Origin: Chitinophaga sp. S165
GTDB taxonomy: Bacteria; Bacteroidota; Bacteroidia; Chitinophagales; Chitinophagaceae
Assembly (NCBI RefSeq): GCF_003182155.1
Contig: NZ_QGTG01000001.1
Span: forward strand, 1,304,839-1,368,838
Direction of reading: 5' to 3'
Length of the DNA: 64,000 nucleotides
Within the stretch, counting starts at the first letter, position 1; every line of letters begins with the position of its first letter. The translations under genes and the position numbers were made by a program. The notes beneath the pieces are model-generated. The model was not told the DNA's origin and made no database searches. It worked only from the letters and a program-made list of their open reading frames with translations. Shown here in pieces: positions 36,421-46,875 of this stretch.

Positions 36421-37568
36421 GCGTCGCTCTCTTTTTGATTTAAGAATAGTTTCAGTATTGTTCTTCCGGGAGCAGGATTATACAACTTCAATGCATTGGC
36501 ATTTGCGGCCAATCCCATTTTCTCCCAGTCTGCCCGTTTCTGCCAGGCCCTTTCCATTGCGTCTGCCATGGAGGCCACTGACACACCGGGGCTGATAAAG
36601 CCTTCCACACCGTCATTCACCCATTCTGTATGTCCACCAACATCTGTCAGTACGGAAGGACGGCCCGATACCATCGCCTCCACTACAGCAAGCGGCATGC
36701 CTTCCTGGTGAGATGGCATCAGCAAGAGGCTGTTTTTTCTCCACACTTCTGTGATGTTGTTTACTTTTCCATGGAATGTGATCCTGTCGTCCAGGTTATA
36801 AAAAGTGCTTAAGCGTTTCAGGTATCCTTCATCAAGGCCGGAGCCATAAATGTTCAAATGCCAGTTGCGGGACCGCCATTCTTCCCTGTTCAATACACTC
36901 AATACAAGGTCCTGCCCTTTATGATCGGTTACCAGTATTCCCACCATAGCAAAGTGTACCGTATCGCCAGTTGGAAATGGCTGTATGCCGATATTTGAAA
37001 GGTTCACAGGGTTCCTCACCACCATGGCATTCTCTATATGTGAACAGGTATGCATGCGGGCCAGTTCCAGGTTATGTTCGGACACGAACAGCACCTTCTT
37101 TGCCTGCTTATAAGCGGCTGCAACTCTGTCGTAATCCGTACTGCCAAAGCCTCTTACATTATGATTCAGGTTACAGTTGATATACAGGGCGGCAGGACTG
37201 GTCTCCAAAGCCTTCAGCAGTAATACGTCGTCTGCGATGGAGTAAGAGGTCCCAACGTAAAATATAATGTCTGGTTTTACCTTAAACAGTTTGTGAAAAG
37301 GGTTTTGCAATTTATTAGCGAGAATGATCAGGCCTTTACGAAGGATCCTTTGCAAGAAAGGAAGACCTGGTTTGACAAATCCACGGCGATAAAACAATTT
37401 TGCTCCATTCTCCACCAGTTTCACGGTCTTTGGGTGAGCAGGCCCGCATTTCAACGCAGAAATATAGATCTGATGCCCATCTTTCAACGCTTCTGCGGCC
37501 ATATCGGCCCACAGCTCTTCGCTACCGCCCCAGGGCTCTTTAATAATGGAAACAATACCTATCTTCAT
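36417..37568 (-). CDS. Family 4 (GT-B) glycosyltransferase
   Basis: The 383-residue enzyme starts with MKIGIVSIIKEPWGGSEELW (ATG at 37568; the frame is open 8 codons more). The C-terminal Rossmann domain has LNIYGSGLDEGYLKRL, ITFHGKVNNITEVW, and LLMPSHQEGMPLAVVEAMVS, the E-x7-E motif of retaining GT4 enzymes. It is the first gene of the minus-strand part of the polysaccharide locus and is coupled to wecB. The donor sugar is unknown. Confidence 0.92.
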   Translation of the reverse strand: MKIGIVSIIKEPWGGSEELWADMAAEALKDGHQIYISALKCGPAHPKTVKLVENGAKLFYRRGFVKPGLPFLQRILRKGLIILANKLQNPFHKLFKVKPDIIFYVGTSYSIADDVLLLKALETSPAALYINCNLNHNVRGFGSTDYDRVAAAYKQAKKVLFVSEHNLELARMHTCSHIENAMVVRNPVNLSNIGIQPFPTGDTVHFAMVGILVTDHKGQDLVLSVLNREEWRSRNWHLNIYGSGLDEGYLKRLSTFYNLDDRITFHGKVNNITEVWRKNSLLLMPSHQEGMPLAVVEAMVSGRPSVLTDVGGHTEWVNDGVEGFISPGVSVASMADAMERAWQKRADWEKMGLAANANALKLYNPAPGRTILKLFLNQKESDA

Positions 37569-37628
37569 TGGATATTCACCGGAATTTTTCAAACCGTAAA
37601 ATTAATGTCCGGGCGAAGATATATTTAA

Positions 37629-38276
37629 TTATTCTACCCTGCCTCCTCCTACATAATACTTTTTCCAGTAAGTTTCATTGAGGTCACTGATCATAACGCC
37701 GGAGCTGGTAGAAGCATGTACAAATTTATCATTACCAAGATAGACGCCAACATGTGATACAGAACTGCCGTTGGTCTTAAAGAAAACCAGGTCGCCTTCA
37801 CGCATTGAAGAGTTGCCGATCTTTTTGGATTTGCTATATAACTGGGAAGAGCTGCCTCCTGCCGGTAAACTGAATACCTGCGATAACAGGTTATTCGTGA
37901 AGCCGGAACAATCTACGCCGCTCTTGGTCTTACCGCCGTATACATAAGGAGTTCCCCACCAGTCCTCGATGAACCGGAAAAGGTTCATATTCAGGACCGT
38001 TTCCACCCTTACGTCCAGTAACTGGGCATATTTAAACTGCCAGAGCGCTGCAAACTCGAGGTTAGCACTACCTGCTGTAAAATTCTTAATCTTTGCGGAC
38101 CCTGTATTAGCAACATTGCTGGATAGTCCCGCTCTGGAAATAACCATCCCCTCTATGAACTGGGACTCGCTCCCGGAAGCTGACTTTCCTGCCGTTCTCT
38201 TAGTAGAAGTACAGGAACCTATTCCCAGCGCACACAATATAACAGTCGCCAACAGGACCTCCTTTCTTTCTTTCAT
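37629..38276 (-). CDS. NlpC/P60 family cell-wall hydrolase, lipoprotein
   Basis: The 215-residue product has a lipoprotein signal (lipobox LGIGSC, Cys22) and a C-terminal NlpC/P60 domain. The catalytic Cys123 is in GVDCSGFTNNL, His175 in SSVSHVGVYLG and a further His187 in KFVHAS. These enzymes cut gamma-D-glutamyl-diaminopimelate bonds in peptidoglycan peptides. Lipidation places it on the inner or outer membrane facing the wall. It is alone on the minus strand, upstream of and divergent from dnaE. Confidence 0.93.
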   Translation of the reverse strand: MKERKEVLLATVILCALGIGSCTSTKRTAGKSASGSESQFIEGMVISRAGLSSNVANTGSAKIKNFTAGSANLEFAALWQFKYAQLLDVRVETVLNMNLFRFIEDWWGTPYVYGGKTKSGVDCSGFTNNLLSQVFSLPAGGSSSQLYSKSKKIGNSSMREGDLVFFKTNGSSVSHVGVYLGNDKFVHASTSSGVMISDLNETYWKKYYVGGGRVE

Positions 38277-38501
38277 AAGCCTTTCAGATTAAATAGATTT
38301 GAGCAAATTTACTAATAATAATTGTTTTTAAAGTGTTTTCAGCTGCTGCTCCGGAACCCTCATCTGTAAAGGGATGAGGAAAAGACGACGTATAGCCTGC
38401 CGTTAGTATTCCGTGCTTTTTCTATTTTAAACGCAGGGGTTGTGGATAAATTTTACTGTCAGCTGATTCTTAATATGGGCTAAGAGTCGGATTTTTGCCA
38501 A

Positions 38502-41500
38502 ATGATCTTTTCCCACTTACACGTTCATACTCAGTATTCATTGCTGGATGGTGCAGCAGACATCAAATCATTGTACAAGAAAGCTATGGCCAGCAATCAG
38601 CCGGCCCTGGCCATCACGGACCATGGTAACATGTTCGGAGTGTTCCAGTTTGTGGCGGAAGCTTATAATAATAGGCTGAACCCTGAAGATCCGAAGGATA
38701 AAAGGCTGAAAGTAAAACCCATCGTAGGCTGTGAGTTCTACGTCGTGGAAAATCGTTTCAAACGCGCCTTTACCCGTGAGGAAAAAGACATCCGTAATCA
38801 CCAGGTACTGCTGGCCAAAAACGACGAAGGCTACCGCAACCTCATCAAATTGTGCTCACTCGGGTACATGGAAGGGCTGTACGGTAAGTATCCACGTATC
38901 GATAAAGAACTGATCCTTCAGTATCATAAAGGTCTTATCGCCACTACCTGCTGTCTTGGTGCCTCCGTACCAAGAGCGATCCTTAAAAAAGGAGAAGAAG
39001 CTGGTGAAGACGAGTTCAAATGGTGGCTGGACATTTTCGGTGAGGATTATTACGTTGAATTACAACGACATGGTATCCCCGAACAGGAAAAAGTAAATGA
39101 ATCCCTGCTCAAGTTTGCCGCCAAACATAATGTAAAGATCATTGCGTCCAACGACTCTCACTATGTGGACAAGGAAGACGCCAACGCACATGACATCCTG
39201 CTCTGTATTAACACGGGCGAGAAAAAGAGCACTCCTACCATGAAGGATTTCTCTGATGATGACGTGTCCATGAAGAATAAACGTTTCGCTTTTTATAACG
39301 ACGAGTTCTATTTCAAGACCACGGAAGAGATGACAAAACTCTTCCACGATCTGCCGCAGGCGATTGACAATACGAATGAGATCGTTGACAAGGTAGAACT
39401 GCTGGACCTGAAGCGAGACATCCTTTTGCCTAACTTCCCTATCCCACCTCCCTTCCTGACACAGGACCAGTACCTGCGTCATATCACTATGGAAGGCGCG
39501 GCTAAAAAATATTCAGAGATCACGGCAGAAGTAGAGGAGCGTCTCAACTTCGAACTCCAGGTAATTGAGAACATGGGATTTGCCGGGTACTTTCTTATTG
39601 TATCCGACTTCATCAAGGCCGGACGTGACCTGGGCGTATTCATCGGCCCAGGCCGTGGATCTGCCGCCGGTTCTGCGGTGGCTTACTGTATAGGTATCAC
39701 CAATATTGACCCGATCAAGTACAACCTGCTTTTTGAGCGTTTCCTTAACCCGGAACGTAAGAGCATGCCCGATATTGATACGGACTTCGATGATGAAGGC
39801 CGTCAGAAAGTTATTGACTACGTTGTTCAGAAATACGGTAAGAACCAGGTAGCACAGATCATTACCTATGGTACGATGGCTGCCAAGATGAGCATCAAGG
39901 ACGTGGCCCGTGTAATGGACCTCCCGCTGGTAGAGTCCAACATGCTGGCCAAAATGGTGCCCGATAAGCCGGGTATTCAGCTGGACCGTATCTTCAACGC
40001 TCCCATTGATGAAGGCGAAAAGAGCCTGGCAGAGAAAGAAGGTCTGGGACCGGAAGACCTGGAGAACGTGAAGAGATTACGTGAACTGATCAAAGGACAG
40101 GACCTCCAGGGTGAAGTATTGAGAGAGGCCTGCGTACTGGAAGGTTCCGTACGAAATACCGGTATCCATGCGGCGGGTATCATCATTGCGCCGAAAGACC
40201 TGTATGACCTGATCCCGGTATCTACTGCTAAAGATTCCGACCTGCTGGTAACCCAGTTTGAAGGTAGTATCATTGAGAGCGCCGGTGTAATCAAGATGGA
40301 CTTCCTGGGTCTGAAGACCCTCACCATCATCAAGGGCGCCCTGGAACTGATCAAAACGAACCACGGGATTGAGATCAGCATTGACGATATTCCGCTGGAC
40401 GATGCCAAGACATATGAACTGTACCAGAAAGGGGAAACCAACGCCACGTTCCAGTTCGAGTCTGCCGGTATGCAGAAATACCTCCGCGAACTAAAACCTG
40501 ACCGTTTTGACGACCTTATTGCGATGAACGCCTTGTACCGTCCGGGACCACTGGAGTACATCCCGTTGTTCATCCGTCGTAAACATGGCCTGGAAGAAAC
40601 GGTGTACGACCTGGCGGAAATGGAAGAATACCTGAACGATACCTATGGTATTACGGTATACCAGGAGCAGGTAATGCTCCTTAGCCAGAAACTGGCCAAC
40701 TTCTCCAAAGGTGATGCTGACGTACTCCGTAAAGCCATGGGTAAAAAGCAGAAGGCCGTACTGGACAAAATGAAGAAACAATTCATGGAGGGTTGTGCCG
40801 CTAACGGACATGACCTGAAAATCTGTGATAAAGTATGGACGGACTGGGAAGCATTCGCATCCTATGCGTTCAATAAATCCCACTCCACCTGTTACGCCTT
40901 CGTGGCATACCAGACCGCTTATCTGAAAGCGCACTATCCTGCGGAGTATATGGCGGCTGTACTGAATAACGCCAGCAACATTGAAAAGATCACCTTCTTC
41001 ATGGAAGAGGCGAAACGTATGGGAATAGACGTATTGCCACCGGATGTGAACGAGTCATTCAAAGGCTTTGCGGTGAACAAACAAGGTCAGATCCGTTTTG
41101 GGCTGGCAGGTCTGAAAGGTGTGGGTGAAGCAGCGGTTGAAAACATCCTGGAAGAAAGGAAAAAAGAAGGCCCATATAAGAATATCTTTGAGATGATCAG
41201 ACGGGTGAACCAGCGTGCGGTGAATAAGAAATCACTGGAAGCCCTGGCTATGTCCGGTGCCTTTGACTGTTTCCCCGAACTCCACCGTGCCCAGTATTTC
41301 CATAAACCAGAGAATGATACTACTACCGGTCTGGATAAGATCGTGAAATTCGGTCAGCAGGTGTCTGCAGGAGCAGCTACAGCAATGGGGAGCCTTTTTG
41401 GAGAAGAGTCAATGCCAGACATTGAACCACCCAAGATCCCACCGTGCGATGCATGGCCGCTCATCCTGAAGTTGAACAATGAACGTGAGGTGACCGGTAT

Positions 41501-42146
41501 TTATATTTCGGGGCATCCGCTGGATGATTACCGTTTTGAAAGCCGGCATTATAACATGAACACGGTTCAGGAACTTGTTGAATATCAGGCAGATCTAAGC
41601 ACCCCCGGCAATGCCCGTGCAGGCCGTGAACGTAACTTCAGGCTTGCTGTCTATGTGACGGGAGCACAGGAAAGAATATCAAGAAACAACCGCCAGTTTG
41701 GCATAATGACGATTGAGGATTACTCCGGTAAATTCGAGTTTGCCTTGTGGAGTGAGGACTTCATCCGTTTCGCACCATACCTCAAAACGGGGTTATGTCT
41801 CTTCCTGAATGGCGGTTTCAAAGCCAAACGTTTTAATGATGCCGAGTACGAGTTCAAAGTAAGTGGTATACAGTTGCTACAGGAGGTTAAGAAGACGCAT
41901 ACGAAGAAGGTGACGCTGGTTACAATGCCGAAGTTCATTACCAGAGAGCTGGTTGACTTCCTGGTGGACAACATTGCCAAGTATCCCGGCGCCAGTGAGC
42001 TTTTCCTGCAACTTATTGACCGTGATGATCAAATGCAGGTCAAACTGCACACCTTTAATAAACATATTGAGATGAATGATGAACTGGCGCACTTCTTGAC
42101 GAAACAACCTGATATCGATGTGTATATAGATACAATCAATAAGTAG
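38502..42146 (+). CDS. dnaE: DNA polymerase III alpha subunit
   Basis: The 1214-residue replicative polymerase starts with the PHP domain (FSHLHVHTQYSLLDGAADIK). The palm has GPGRGSAAGSAVAY and the catalytic Asp motif PDIDTDFDDEGR near residue 425. FQFESAGMQKYLRELKPD, YRPGPLEYIPLF and EQVMLLSQKLA follow. A tandem helix-hairpin-helix region (RFGLAGLKGVGEAAVENIL) and an OB-fold domain in the last 250 residues complete the DnaE1 order. Start ATG at 38502. No neighbour is functionally linked. Confidence 0.97.
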   Translation: MIFSHLHVHTQYSLLDGAADIKSLYKKAMASNQPALAITDHGNMFGVFQFVAEAYNNRLNPEDPKDKRLKVKPIVGCEFYVVENRFKRAFTREEKDIRNHQVLLAKNDEGYRNLIKLCSLGYMEGLYGKYPRIDKELILQYHKGLIATTCCLGASVPRAILKKGEEAGEDEFKWWLDIFGEDYYVELQRHGIPEQEKVNESLLKFAAKHNVKIIASNDSHYVDKEDANAHDILLCINTGEKKSTPTMKDFSDDDVSMKNKRFAFYNDEFYFKTTEEMTKLFHDLPQAIDNTNEIVDKVELLDLKRDILLPNFPIPPPFLTQDQYLRHITMEGAAKKYSEITAEVEERLNFELQVIENMGFAGYFLIVSDFIKAGRDLGVFIGPGRGSAAGSAVAYCIGITNIDPIKYNLLFERFLNPERKSMPDIDTDFDDEGRQKVIDYVVQKYGKNQVAQIITYGTMAAKMSIKDVARVMDLPLVESNMLAKMVPDKPGIQLDRIFNAPIDEGEKSLAEKEGLGPEDLENVKRLRELIKGQDLQGEVLREACVLEGSVRNTGIHAAGIIIAPKDLYDLIPVSTAKDSDLLVTQFEGSIIESAGVIKMDFLGLKTLTIIKGALELIKTNHGIEISIDDIPLDDAKTYELYQKGETNATFQFESAGMQKYLRELKPDRFDDLIAMNALYRPGPLEYIPLFIRRKHGLEETVYDLAEMEEYLNDTYGITVYQEQVMLLSQKLANFSKGDADVLRKAMGKKQKAVLDKMKKQFMEGCAANGHDLKICDKVWTDWEAFASYAFNKSHSTCYAFVAYQTAYLKAHYPAEYMAAVLNNASNIEKITFFMEEAKRMGIDVLPPDVNESFKGFAVNKQGQIRFGLAGLKGVGEAAVENILEERKKEGPYKNIFEMIRRVNQRAVNKKSLEALAMSGAFDCFPELHRAQYFHKPENDTTTGLDKIVKFGQQVSAGAATAMGSLFGEESMPDIEPPKIPPCDAWPLILKLNNEREVTGIYISGHPLDDYRFESRHYNMNTVQELVEYQADLSTPGNARAGRERNFRLAVYVTGAQERISRNNRQFGIMTIEDYSGKFEFALWSEDFIRFAPYLKTGLCLFLNGGFKAKRFNDAEYEFKVSGIQLLQEVKKTHTKKVTLVTMPKFITRELVDFLVDNIAKYPGASELFLQLIDRDDQMQVKLHTFNKHIEMNDELAHFLTKQPDIDVYIDTINK

Positions 42147-42231
42147 CGGTCGTAAAATGCTCTAATTTGCATGGTCGTAAGGCGCCTTTTAACAAACAGA
42201 TACCGGCTGTCAAAAAAGCAGTAATTTGCAG

Positions 42232-42260
42232 TTGGTTTGAAAATTGAATGTATATATTTG
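42232..42260 (+). promoter_or_regulatory. trxA promoter of Bacteroidota type
   Basis: A TTG core (42232-42234) and a perfect TAnnTTTG box (TATATTTG, 42253-42260) are 18 bases apart. A leader of about 50 bases would precede the thioredoxin ATG. Confidence 0.65.
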
Positions 42261-42319
42261 CATTTATAAATTTATTCAGGAACTTTGATTTTACAATAAT
42301 TTCATAAACTTTAAATATC

Positions 42320-42637
42320 ATGGCATTAGAATTCACAGATTCGAACTTCCAAACGGAAGTATTGAGCTCCGATAAATTGAGTGTGATCGACTTCTGGGCA
42401 GAATGGTGTGGTCCTTGTCGCGCTATCGGTCCAGTTATCGAAGAACTCTCTAAAGACTATGCGGGCAAAGTAAACGTAGGTAAAGTGAACGTAGACCAGA
42501 ACCCTCAGTTGTCTATCAACTACGGTATCACCAGCATTCCTGCTATCCTGTTCATTAAAGATGGTCAGGTAGTTGACAAACAGGTAGGTGCTGCTCCAAG
42601 ATCTGTTCTGGAGAAGAAGATCCAGTCTAACCTCTAA
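42320..42637 (+). CDS. trxA: Thioredoxin
   Basis: The 105-residue protein has the thioredoxin fold and the redox pair Cys30-Cys33 in FWAEWCGPCRAIGP. The cis-proline lies in GITSIPAILFIKDG. It reduces disulfides of cytoplasmic proteins with electrons from thioredoxin reductase. The gene has its own promoter and terminator, so it is a single-gene unit. Confidence 0.97.
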   Translation: MALEFTDSNFQTEVLSSDKLSVIDFWAEWCGPCRAIGPVIEELSKDYAGKVNVGKVNVDQNPQLSINYGITSIPAILFIKDGQVVDKQVGAAPRSVLEKKIQSNL

Positions 42638-42660
42638 TAGGTTTAAAACATCATAAAAAG

Positions 42661-42698
42661 AAGCCGGCCCGTCTCAGATGGGCCGGCTTTATTATTTA
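42661..42698 (+). terminator. Rho-independent terminator after trxA
   Basis: AAGCCGGCCC (42661-42670) pairs with GGGCCGGCTT (42680-42689) around a 9-nt loop and is followed by a T-rich tail, 23 bases after the thioredoxin stop. Confidence 0.9.
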
Positions 42699-42983
42699 TT
42701 ATCCTGTTCCCGCCAGTGTATCCCTTTCTCTGCAGTGATAGATCCGCTCTTCCCATTCGAGGTTGCCACTAGTTATAATAAGAAATCGTCACAAAATTCG
42801 TTTACTTAATGCATGTCCCTGAAATTGCCGCCAGGTTGAAAAATGGTTGTTCTTTATCAGATAATCAATTTAACCGCAGAATATCCCTTTTTCGTAGATT
42901 CATTATCTGCTTCTGACCATAAGGTTGTAACTTTTCCGGAAAAATAACGGGACAAGCCGTATTTTAACATTCAAACTAGAACA
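42699..42983. other. Intergenic stretch upstream of the M43 protease gene
   Basis: No gene, RNA or repeat was found. It must hold the protease promoter; no convincing -33/-7 pair could be chosen. Confidence 0.4.
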
Positions 42984-45116
42984 TTGCGCAATTTTACCCT
43001 TTTTATCCTCGCCCTCCTCTATGTTATACCATCCTTTGCCCAACGCAAGTGCGGCACTGAAGAGTCCATGCAACAGTTCATCGCTGCGAATCCCGCTTTT
43101 CAGAAGGTACGTGAAAGAAAAGAAGCTCGTTTGCAGGAGATGACCCGGTCTGTGAAACAATTAAGGGCGCAGGCGAAAACGATCTATCCTGTTGTGACGA
43201 TCCCGGTGGTAGTACATATCGTGATGAGAAATCCCAGCCTGGTTACTGACGAGCAGGTGCAATCACAAATAGATGTGCTTAATCGCGATTACAGTGCCAG
43301 CTCTCCTGACATATCAAGTGTACCGGATGCATGGAAACCGCTCATTGGCGATGCAGAGATACAATTCTGCCTGGCACAGCGCACACCAGATGATAATCCA
43401 ACCAATGGGATCAACAGGGTGACCACTACCGTCAATTCTTTTAATCCTGGTAATTCTGCATCTATGGTAAAACATGCATCCTCAGGTGGGGCAGATGCAT
43501 GGAACAGTAACAACTACCTCAATATATGGGTTTGTAACCTCTCAGAAGATTACCTGGGAATTGCTACGTTTCCCGACGGTTATCCTGCCGCTGAACAGGG
43601 CGTCGTGATCCTCTACTCAGCGTTTGGCTCCACTGGTAGTGCAGTATCTCCATACAATCAAGGACGTACTACCGTCCATGAGGTAGGTCACTATTTTTCC
43701 CTCCGCCATATCTGGGGTGATGAATCACGCTGTATGGCAGACGATGGCATTGACGATACGCCGTTACAGGGCGACCATACATATAACTGCCCGGGGTTTC
43801 CACTTACAGACGCCTGTACTGTTGATTCTCCCGGTATTATGTTCAATAACTTCATGGATTATTCGGACGATGTCTGCATGTTGCTGTTTACCTCCGATCA
43901 GGTGGATAGGATGCGCCTGACATTGAGCCAGGACAGGGCTTCTCTCCTTTCTTCCAATGCCTGCATACCGTTAAACCTACTGGAAAATGACGCACAGGTA
44001 TTGAGTGTTGTTTCTCCTTTCGGACAGGTTTGTGAAAACAGTATTACGCCTTCTGTGGTACTTAAAAATCAGGGCAGCAATACGCTCACTTCGGTGAAGA
44101 TCAATTACCTGGTGGATGATGGTACCATCAAAACTTATAATTGGACAGGCAGTCTCACGGCACTAAAAACAGATACCATACAACTGGAGAACAGCGTACC
44201 CGGAGAAGGGATGCACGTGCTGAAAGCATTCACGATATCACCTAATGGCGTGGCTGATAACGACATTACAAACGATACAGCCTGGACCACTTTCCAATAC
44301 TATACAGATGGCAGTCTGCCTTATGCCGAAGGTTTCGAAAGCAATACTTTCCCACCAACAGGCTGGGAGATAAAGAATTACGACGGCAGTTATACCTGGG
44401 AGATTACATCTGATGCCGCGAAGTCAGGTACAAAGTCCATCGTAATGCGTAACCTGCTTTATAACACCAATGATGCTATTGATGACATTCTGAGCCCGAC
44501 CTTCGATCCCGCGGGCCATGACTCCGTATTCCTGTTTTTTGATGTAGCAGCAGGAGCATCTTCAAGTCTCAGCTCTCTGGAGCCCTGGGATAGCCTCCAG
44601 GTCTTTACAACTTCTGATTGTGGTCAAACGCTTGATATTGTTTATAACAGAGGCGGAGCAAATTTACTGACCCGCAAACAACCGTCAATCAGCGAGTTTA
44701 TTCCTACTGCAGCCGAATGGCGCAGGGATTCTGTCAACCTGACACCGATGATCAAAAAGGGGCGGTTCAGGGTTGTATTCAGGAATATCAGCAATGCTGA
44801 AAACAATATCTACCTGGATAATATCAATATTGTTACGAAGAATACCCTTCCTTATCTGAAAGAGAAAGGGATCACCATAGGACCTGTACCTGTGGCGAAC
44901 CAATTATACATCACCTTCCTGGAAACGCCTAATGACCTGGACTACATAGCGATCTATAACACTTTAGGACAACTGGTGGCAAAGCAACCGGGTTCTTCCA
45001 TCAACAATAGCAACCGTTTTATCTTTGATTTGGTAAATGAGCCAAATGGTATTTATTTTGTAAAATTAATATACAGGAATAACGTCAAGACTATTAAGAT
45101 AACTAAAGTGAATTAA
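42984..45116 (+). CDS. Secreted M43-type zinc metalloprotease with T9SS sorting domain
   Basis: The 710-residue protein has a signal peptide ending SFAQ. The zinc motif HEVGHYFSLRH is at 232-242 (His232, Glu233, His236, His242), followed by WGDE, and the Met-turn is NNFMDYSDD. This is the pappalysin (M43) family. The mid-region contains beta-sandwich domains, and the C-terminal 75 residues match a type A sorting domain for type IX secretion (GPVPVANQLYI, NEPNGIYFVKLI, KTIKITKVN). The start is a TTG at 42984, chosen because the signal peptide begins there. It is probably secreted to digest protein. mqnE follows after 5 bases. Confidence 0.92.
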   Translation: MRNFTLFILALLYVIPSFAQRKCGTEESMQQFIAANPAFQKVRERKEARLQEMTRSVKQLRAQAKTIYPVVTIPVVVHIVMRNPSLVTDEQVQSQIDVLNRDYSASSPDISSVPDAWKPLIGDAEIQFCLAQRTPDDNPTNGINRVTTTVNSFNPGNSASMVKHASSGGADAWNSNNYLNIWVCNLSEDYLGIATFPDGYPAAEQGVVILYSAFGSTGSAVSPYNQGRTTVHEVGHYFSLRHIWGDESRCMADDGIDDTPLQGDHTYNCPGFPLTDACTVDSPGIMFNNFMDYSDDVCMLLFTSDQVDRMRLTLSQDRASLLSSNACIPLNLLENDAQVLSVVSPFGQVCENSITPSVVLKNQGSNTLTSVKINYLVDDGTIKTYNWTGSLTALKTDTIQLENSVPGEGMHVLKAFTISPNGVADNDITNDTAWTTFQYYTDGSLPYAEGFESNTFPPTGWEIKNYDGSYTWEITSDAAKSGTKSIVMRNLLYNTNDAIDDILSPTFDPAGHDSVFLFFDVAAGASSSLSSLEPWDSLQVFTTSDCGQTLDIVYNRGGANLLTRKQPSISEFIPTAAEWRRDSVNLTPMIKKGRFRVVFRNISNAENNIYLDNINIVTKNTLPYLKEKGITIGPVPVANQLYITFLETPNDLDYIAIYNTLGQLVAKQPGSSINNSNRFIFDLVNEPNGIYFVKLIYRNNVKTIKITKVN

Positions 45117-45121
45117 GCCAG

Positions 45122-46303
45122 ATGACGACCAGAAATGATCATCCTGCCGTAGCAACATTACTGCAAGATACAAGATTGGATAAAGGGTTGAAAACCATTG
45201 GAGAGAAGGTGATGTCGGCTGAAAGGCTGACGCCGGAAGATGGCCTGCTGTTATTTGAGAAGGCTGAACTGGGATACCTGGGAGCCCTGGCCAATGCAGT
45301 AAGGGTGAGGATGCACGGTGATAAGACCTATTTCAATCGGAATTTCCATATAGAACCTACCAATGTTTGCATTTTTACCTGCAAATTTTGCTCTTACTCC
45401 CGTTTGTACAAGAACCGTGAAGAAGGCTGGGAATTAAGCATCGATCAGATGCTGGACATCGTAAAAAAGTATGATGGCCAACCTGTTACAGAAGTACACA
45501 TTGTAGGCGGCGTGCATCCTAAAATGAACCTTGATTTCTTTGTAGAGCTGCTGCAGAAAATAAGAGCACACAGACCTGATCTTCATCTGAAAGGATTTAC
45601 GGCTGTGGAGCTGGACTACATGTTCAAAAAAGCAAAGGTTTCCGTAGAAGAAGGCATGCGTATCCTGCACGATGCAGGTTTACAGTCTATGCCAGGCGGT
45701 GGCGCTGAAATATTCCATCCTGATGTTCGTGCACAGATCTGTCATGATAAAGTAGATGCAGACGGTTGGTTACATATTCACAAAACAGCACACCTGCTCG
45801 GTATGCATACTAATGCTACCATGCTGTATGGCCATGTTGAAGAATTCTGGCACCGTGTTGATCATATGGAACGCCTGCGCAGTCTCCAGGACCAGACAAA
45901 AGGTTTTAATACTTTTATTCCACTGAAGTTCCGTAACAAAGACAATGAAATGTCCCATGTAGCAGAGACTTCCGTTGTCGAAGACCTCAGGCTCTATGCC
46001 ATAGCACGTCTTTATATGGACAACTTCCCCCATCTGAAAGCTTACTGGCCTATGCTGGGTAGAAATACGGCACAACTGACCCTTTCTTTTGGCGTAAACG
46101 ATCTTGACGGTACTATCGATGATACTACCAAGATCTATTCCATGGCTGGCTCAGAAGAACAGAACCCATCCATGAACACGGCACAGCTGGCAATGCTGAT
46201 CAAACAGGCTGGTAGAAGGCCTGTGGAGAGGGATACAGTTTACAATGAGATCAAAGACTATACAGACGTCGTATTCTCGGAAGAAGAATTGATGGCCCGT
46301 TAA
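45122..46303 (+). CDS. mqnE: Aminofutalosine synthase, radical SAM
   Basis: The 393-residue enzyme has the radical SAM CxxxCxxC motif (Cys83, Cys87, Cys90 in EPTNVCIFTCKFCSYSR). MqnE-type sections FIPLKFRNKDNEMSHV, AYWPMLGRNTAQLTLSFGVN and AGRRPVERDTVYNE distinguish it from MqnC. It forms 6-amino-6-deoxyfutalosine in the futalosine route to menaquinone, the electron carrier of many Bacteroidota. It is 5 bases downstream of the protease stop and 12 bases upstream of the DUF192 gene. No other men or mqn gene is in the window. Confidence 0.9.
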   Translation: MTTRNDHPAVATLLQDTRLDKGLKTIGEKVMSAERLTPEDGLLLFEKAELGYLGALANAVRVRMHGDKTYFNRNFHIEPTNVCIFTCKFCSYSRLYKNREEGWELSIDQMLDIVKKYDGQPVTEVHIVGGVHPKMNLDFFVELLQKIRAHRPDLHLKGFTAVELDYMFKKAKVSVEEGMRILHDAGLQSMPGGGAEIFHPDVRAQICHDKVDADGWLHIHKTAHLLGMHTNATMLYGHVEEFWHRVDHMERLRSLQDQTKGFNTFIPLKFRNKDNEMSHVAETSVVEDLRLYAIARLYMDNFPHLKAYWPMLGRNTAQLTLSFGVNDLDGTIDDTTKIYSMAGSEEQNPSMNTAQLAMLIKQAGRRPVERDTVYNEIKDYTDVVFSEEELMAR

Positions 46304-46315
46304 AAACACACGCTT

Positions 46316-46852
46316 ATGTCAATTACCAGATTGTTGTTATTCAATGCAGGACTCTGTCTTTATATTGCCGGATGTCATAACAACAGCGGTAATTCTGTCA
46401 GCGGCAATCAATCTGCTACCACTGGTAGTACAATTACTACCACGGCAGATAGCGGTCCGCAATTCAAAAAGGAAGCTGTCCTTTATTTTCTCAGTAAGGT
46501 AAATAATGATACCCTCCGCCAGATCGATATCGAACTGGCCACCAACGACGCTGAAAGAGCGCAGGGCCTGATGGACCGAAAGTCCATGTCTGATACACAA
46601 GGTATGTTATTTATCTTTCCTCATGCAGAAGAACAATCTTTCTGGATGAAAAATACATACATCTCCCTTGACATCATTTATCTCGATGAGAACAAGGAGA
46701 TCGTATCAGTCCAGAAATACACCACTCCTCTTTCAGAGGAAAGCCTTCCCTCCTTCAAAAAAGCGCAGTATGTGCTGGAAGTGAATGCGGGATTCTGCGA
46801 TAAGTATCACATCGCATATGGTGATAAGATCAGTTATAAAGAAATAAAGTAG
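46316..46852 (+). CDS. DUF192 domain lipoprotein
   Basis: The 178-residue product has a lipoprotein signal (lipobox IAGC, Cys19) and a Ser/Thr/Asn-rich linker. The DUF192 fold follows: IELATNDAERAQGLMDRKSM, GMLFIFPHAEEQSFWMKNTY, ISLDIIYLDENKEIVSV, then VLEVNAGFCDKYHI. The function of DUF192 is unknown. It is 12 bases after mqnE, so probably co-transcribed, but no functional link is evident. A strong terminator follows. Confidence 0.9.
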   Translation: MSITRLLLFNAGLCLYIAGCHNNSGNSVSGNQSATTGSTITTTADSGPQFKKEAVLYFLSKVNNDTLRQIDIELATNDAERAQGLMDRKSMSDTQGMLFIFPHAEEQSFWMKNTYISLDIIYLDENKEIVSVQKYTTPLSEESLPSFKKAQYVLEVNAGFCDKYHIAYGDKISYKEIK

Positions 46853-46875
46853 TATAATGATATTACTATAAAAAT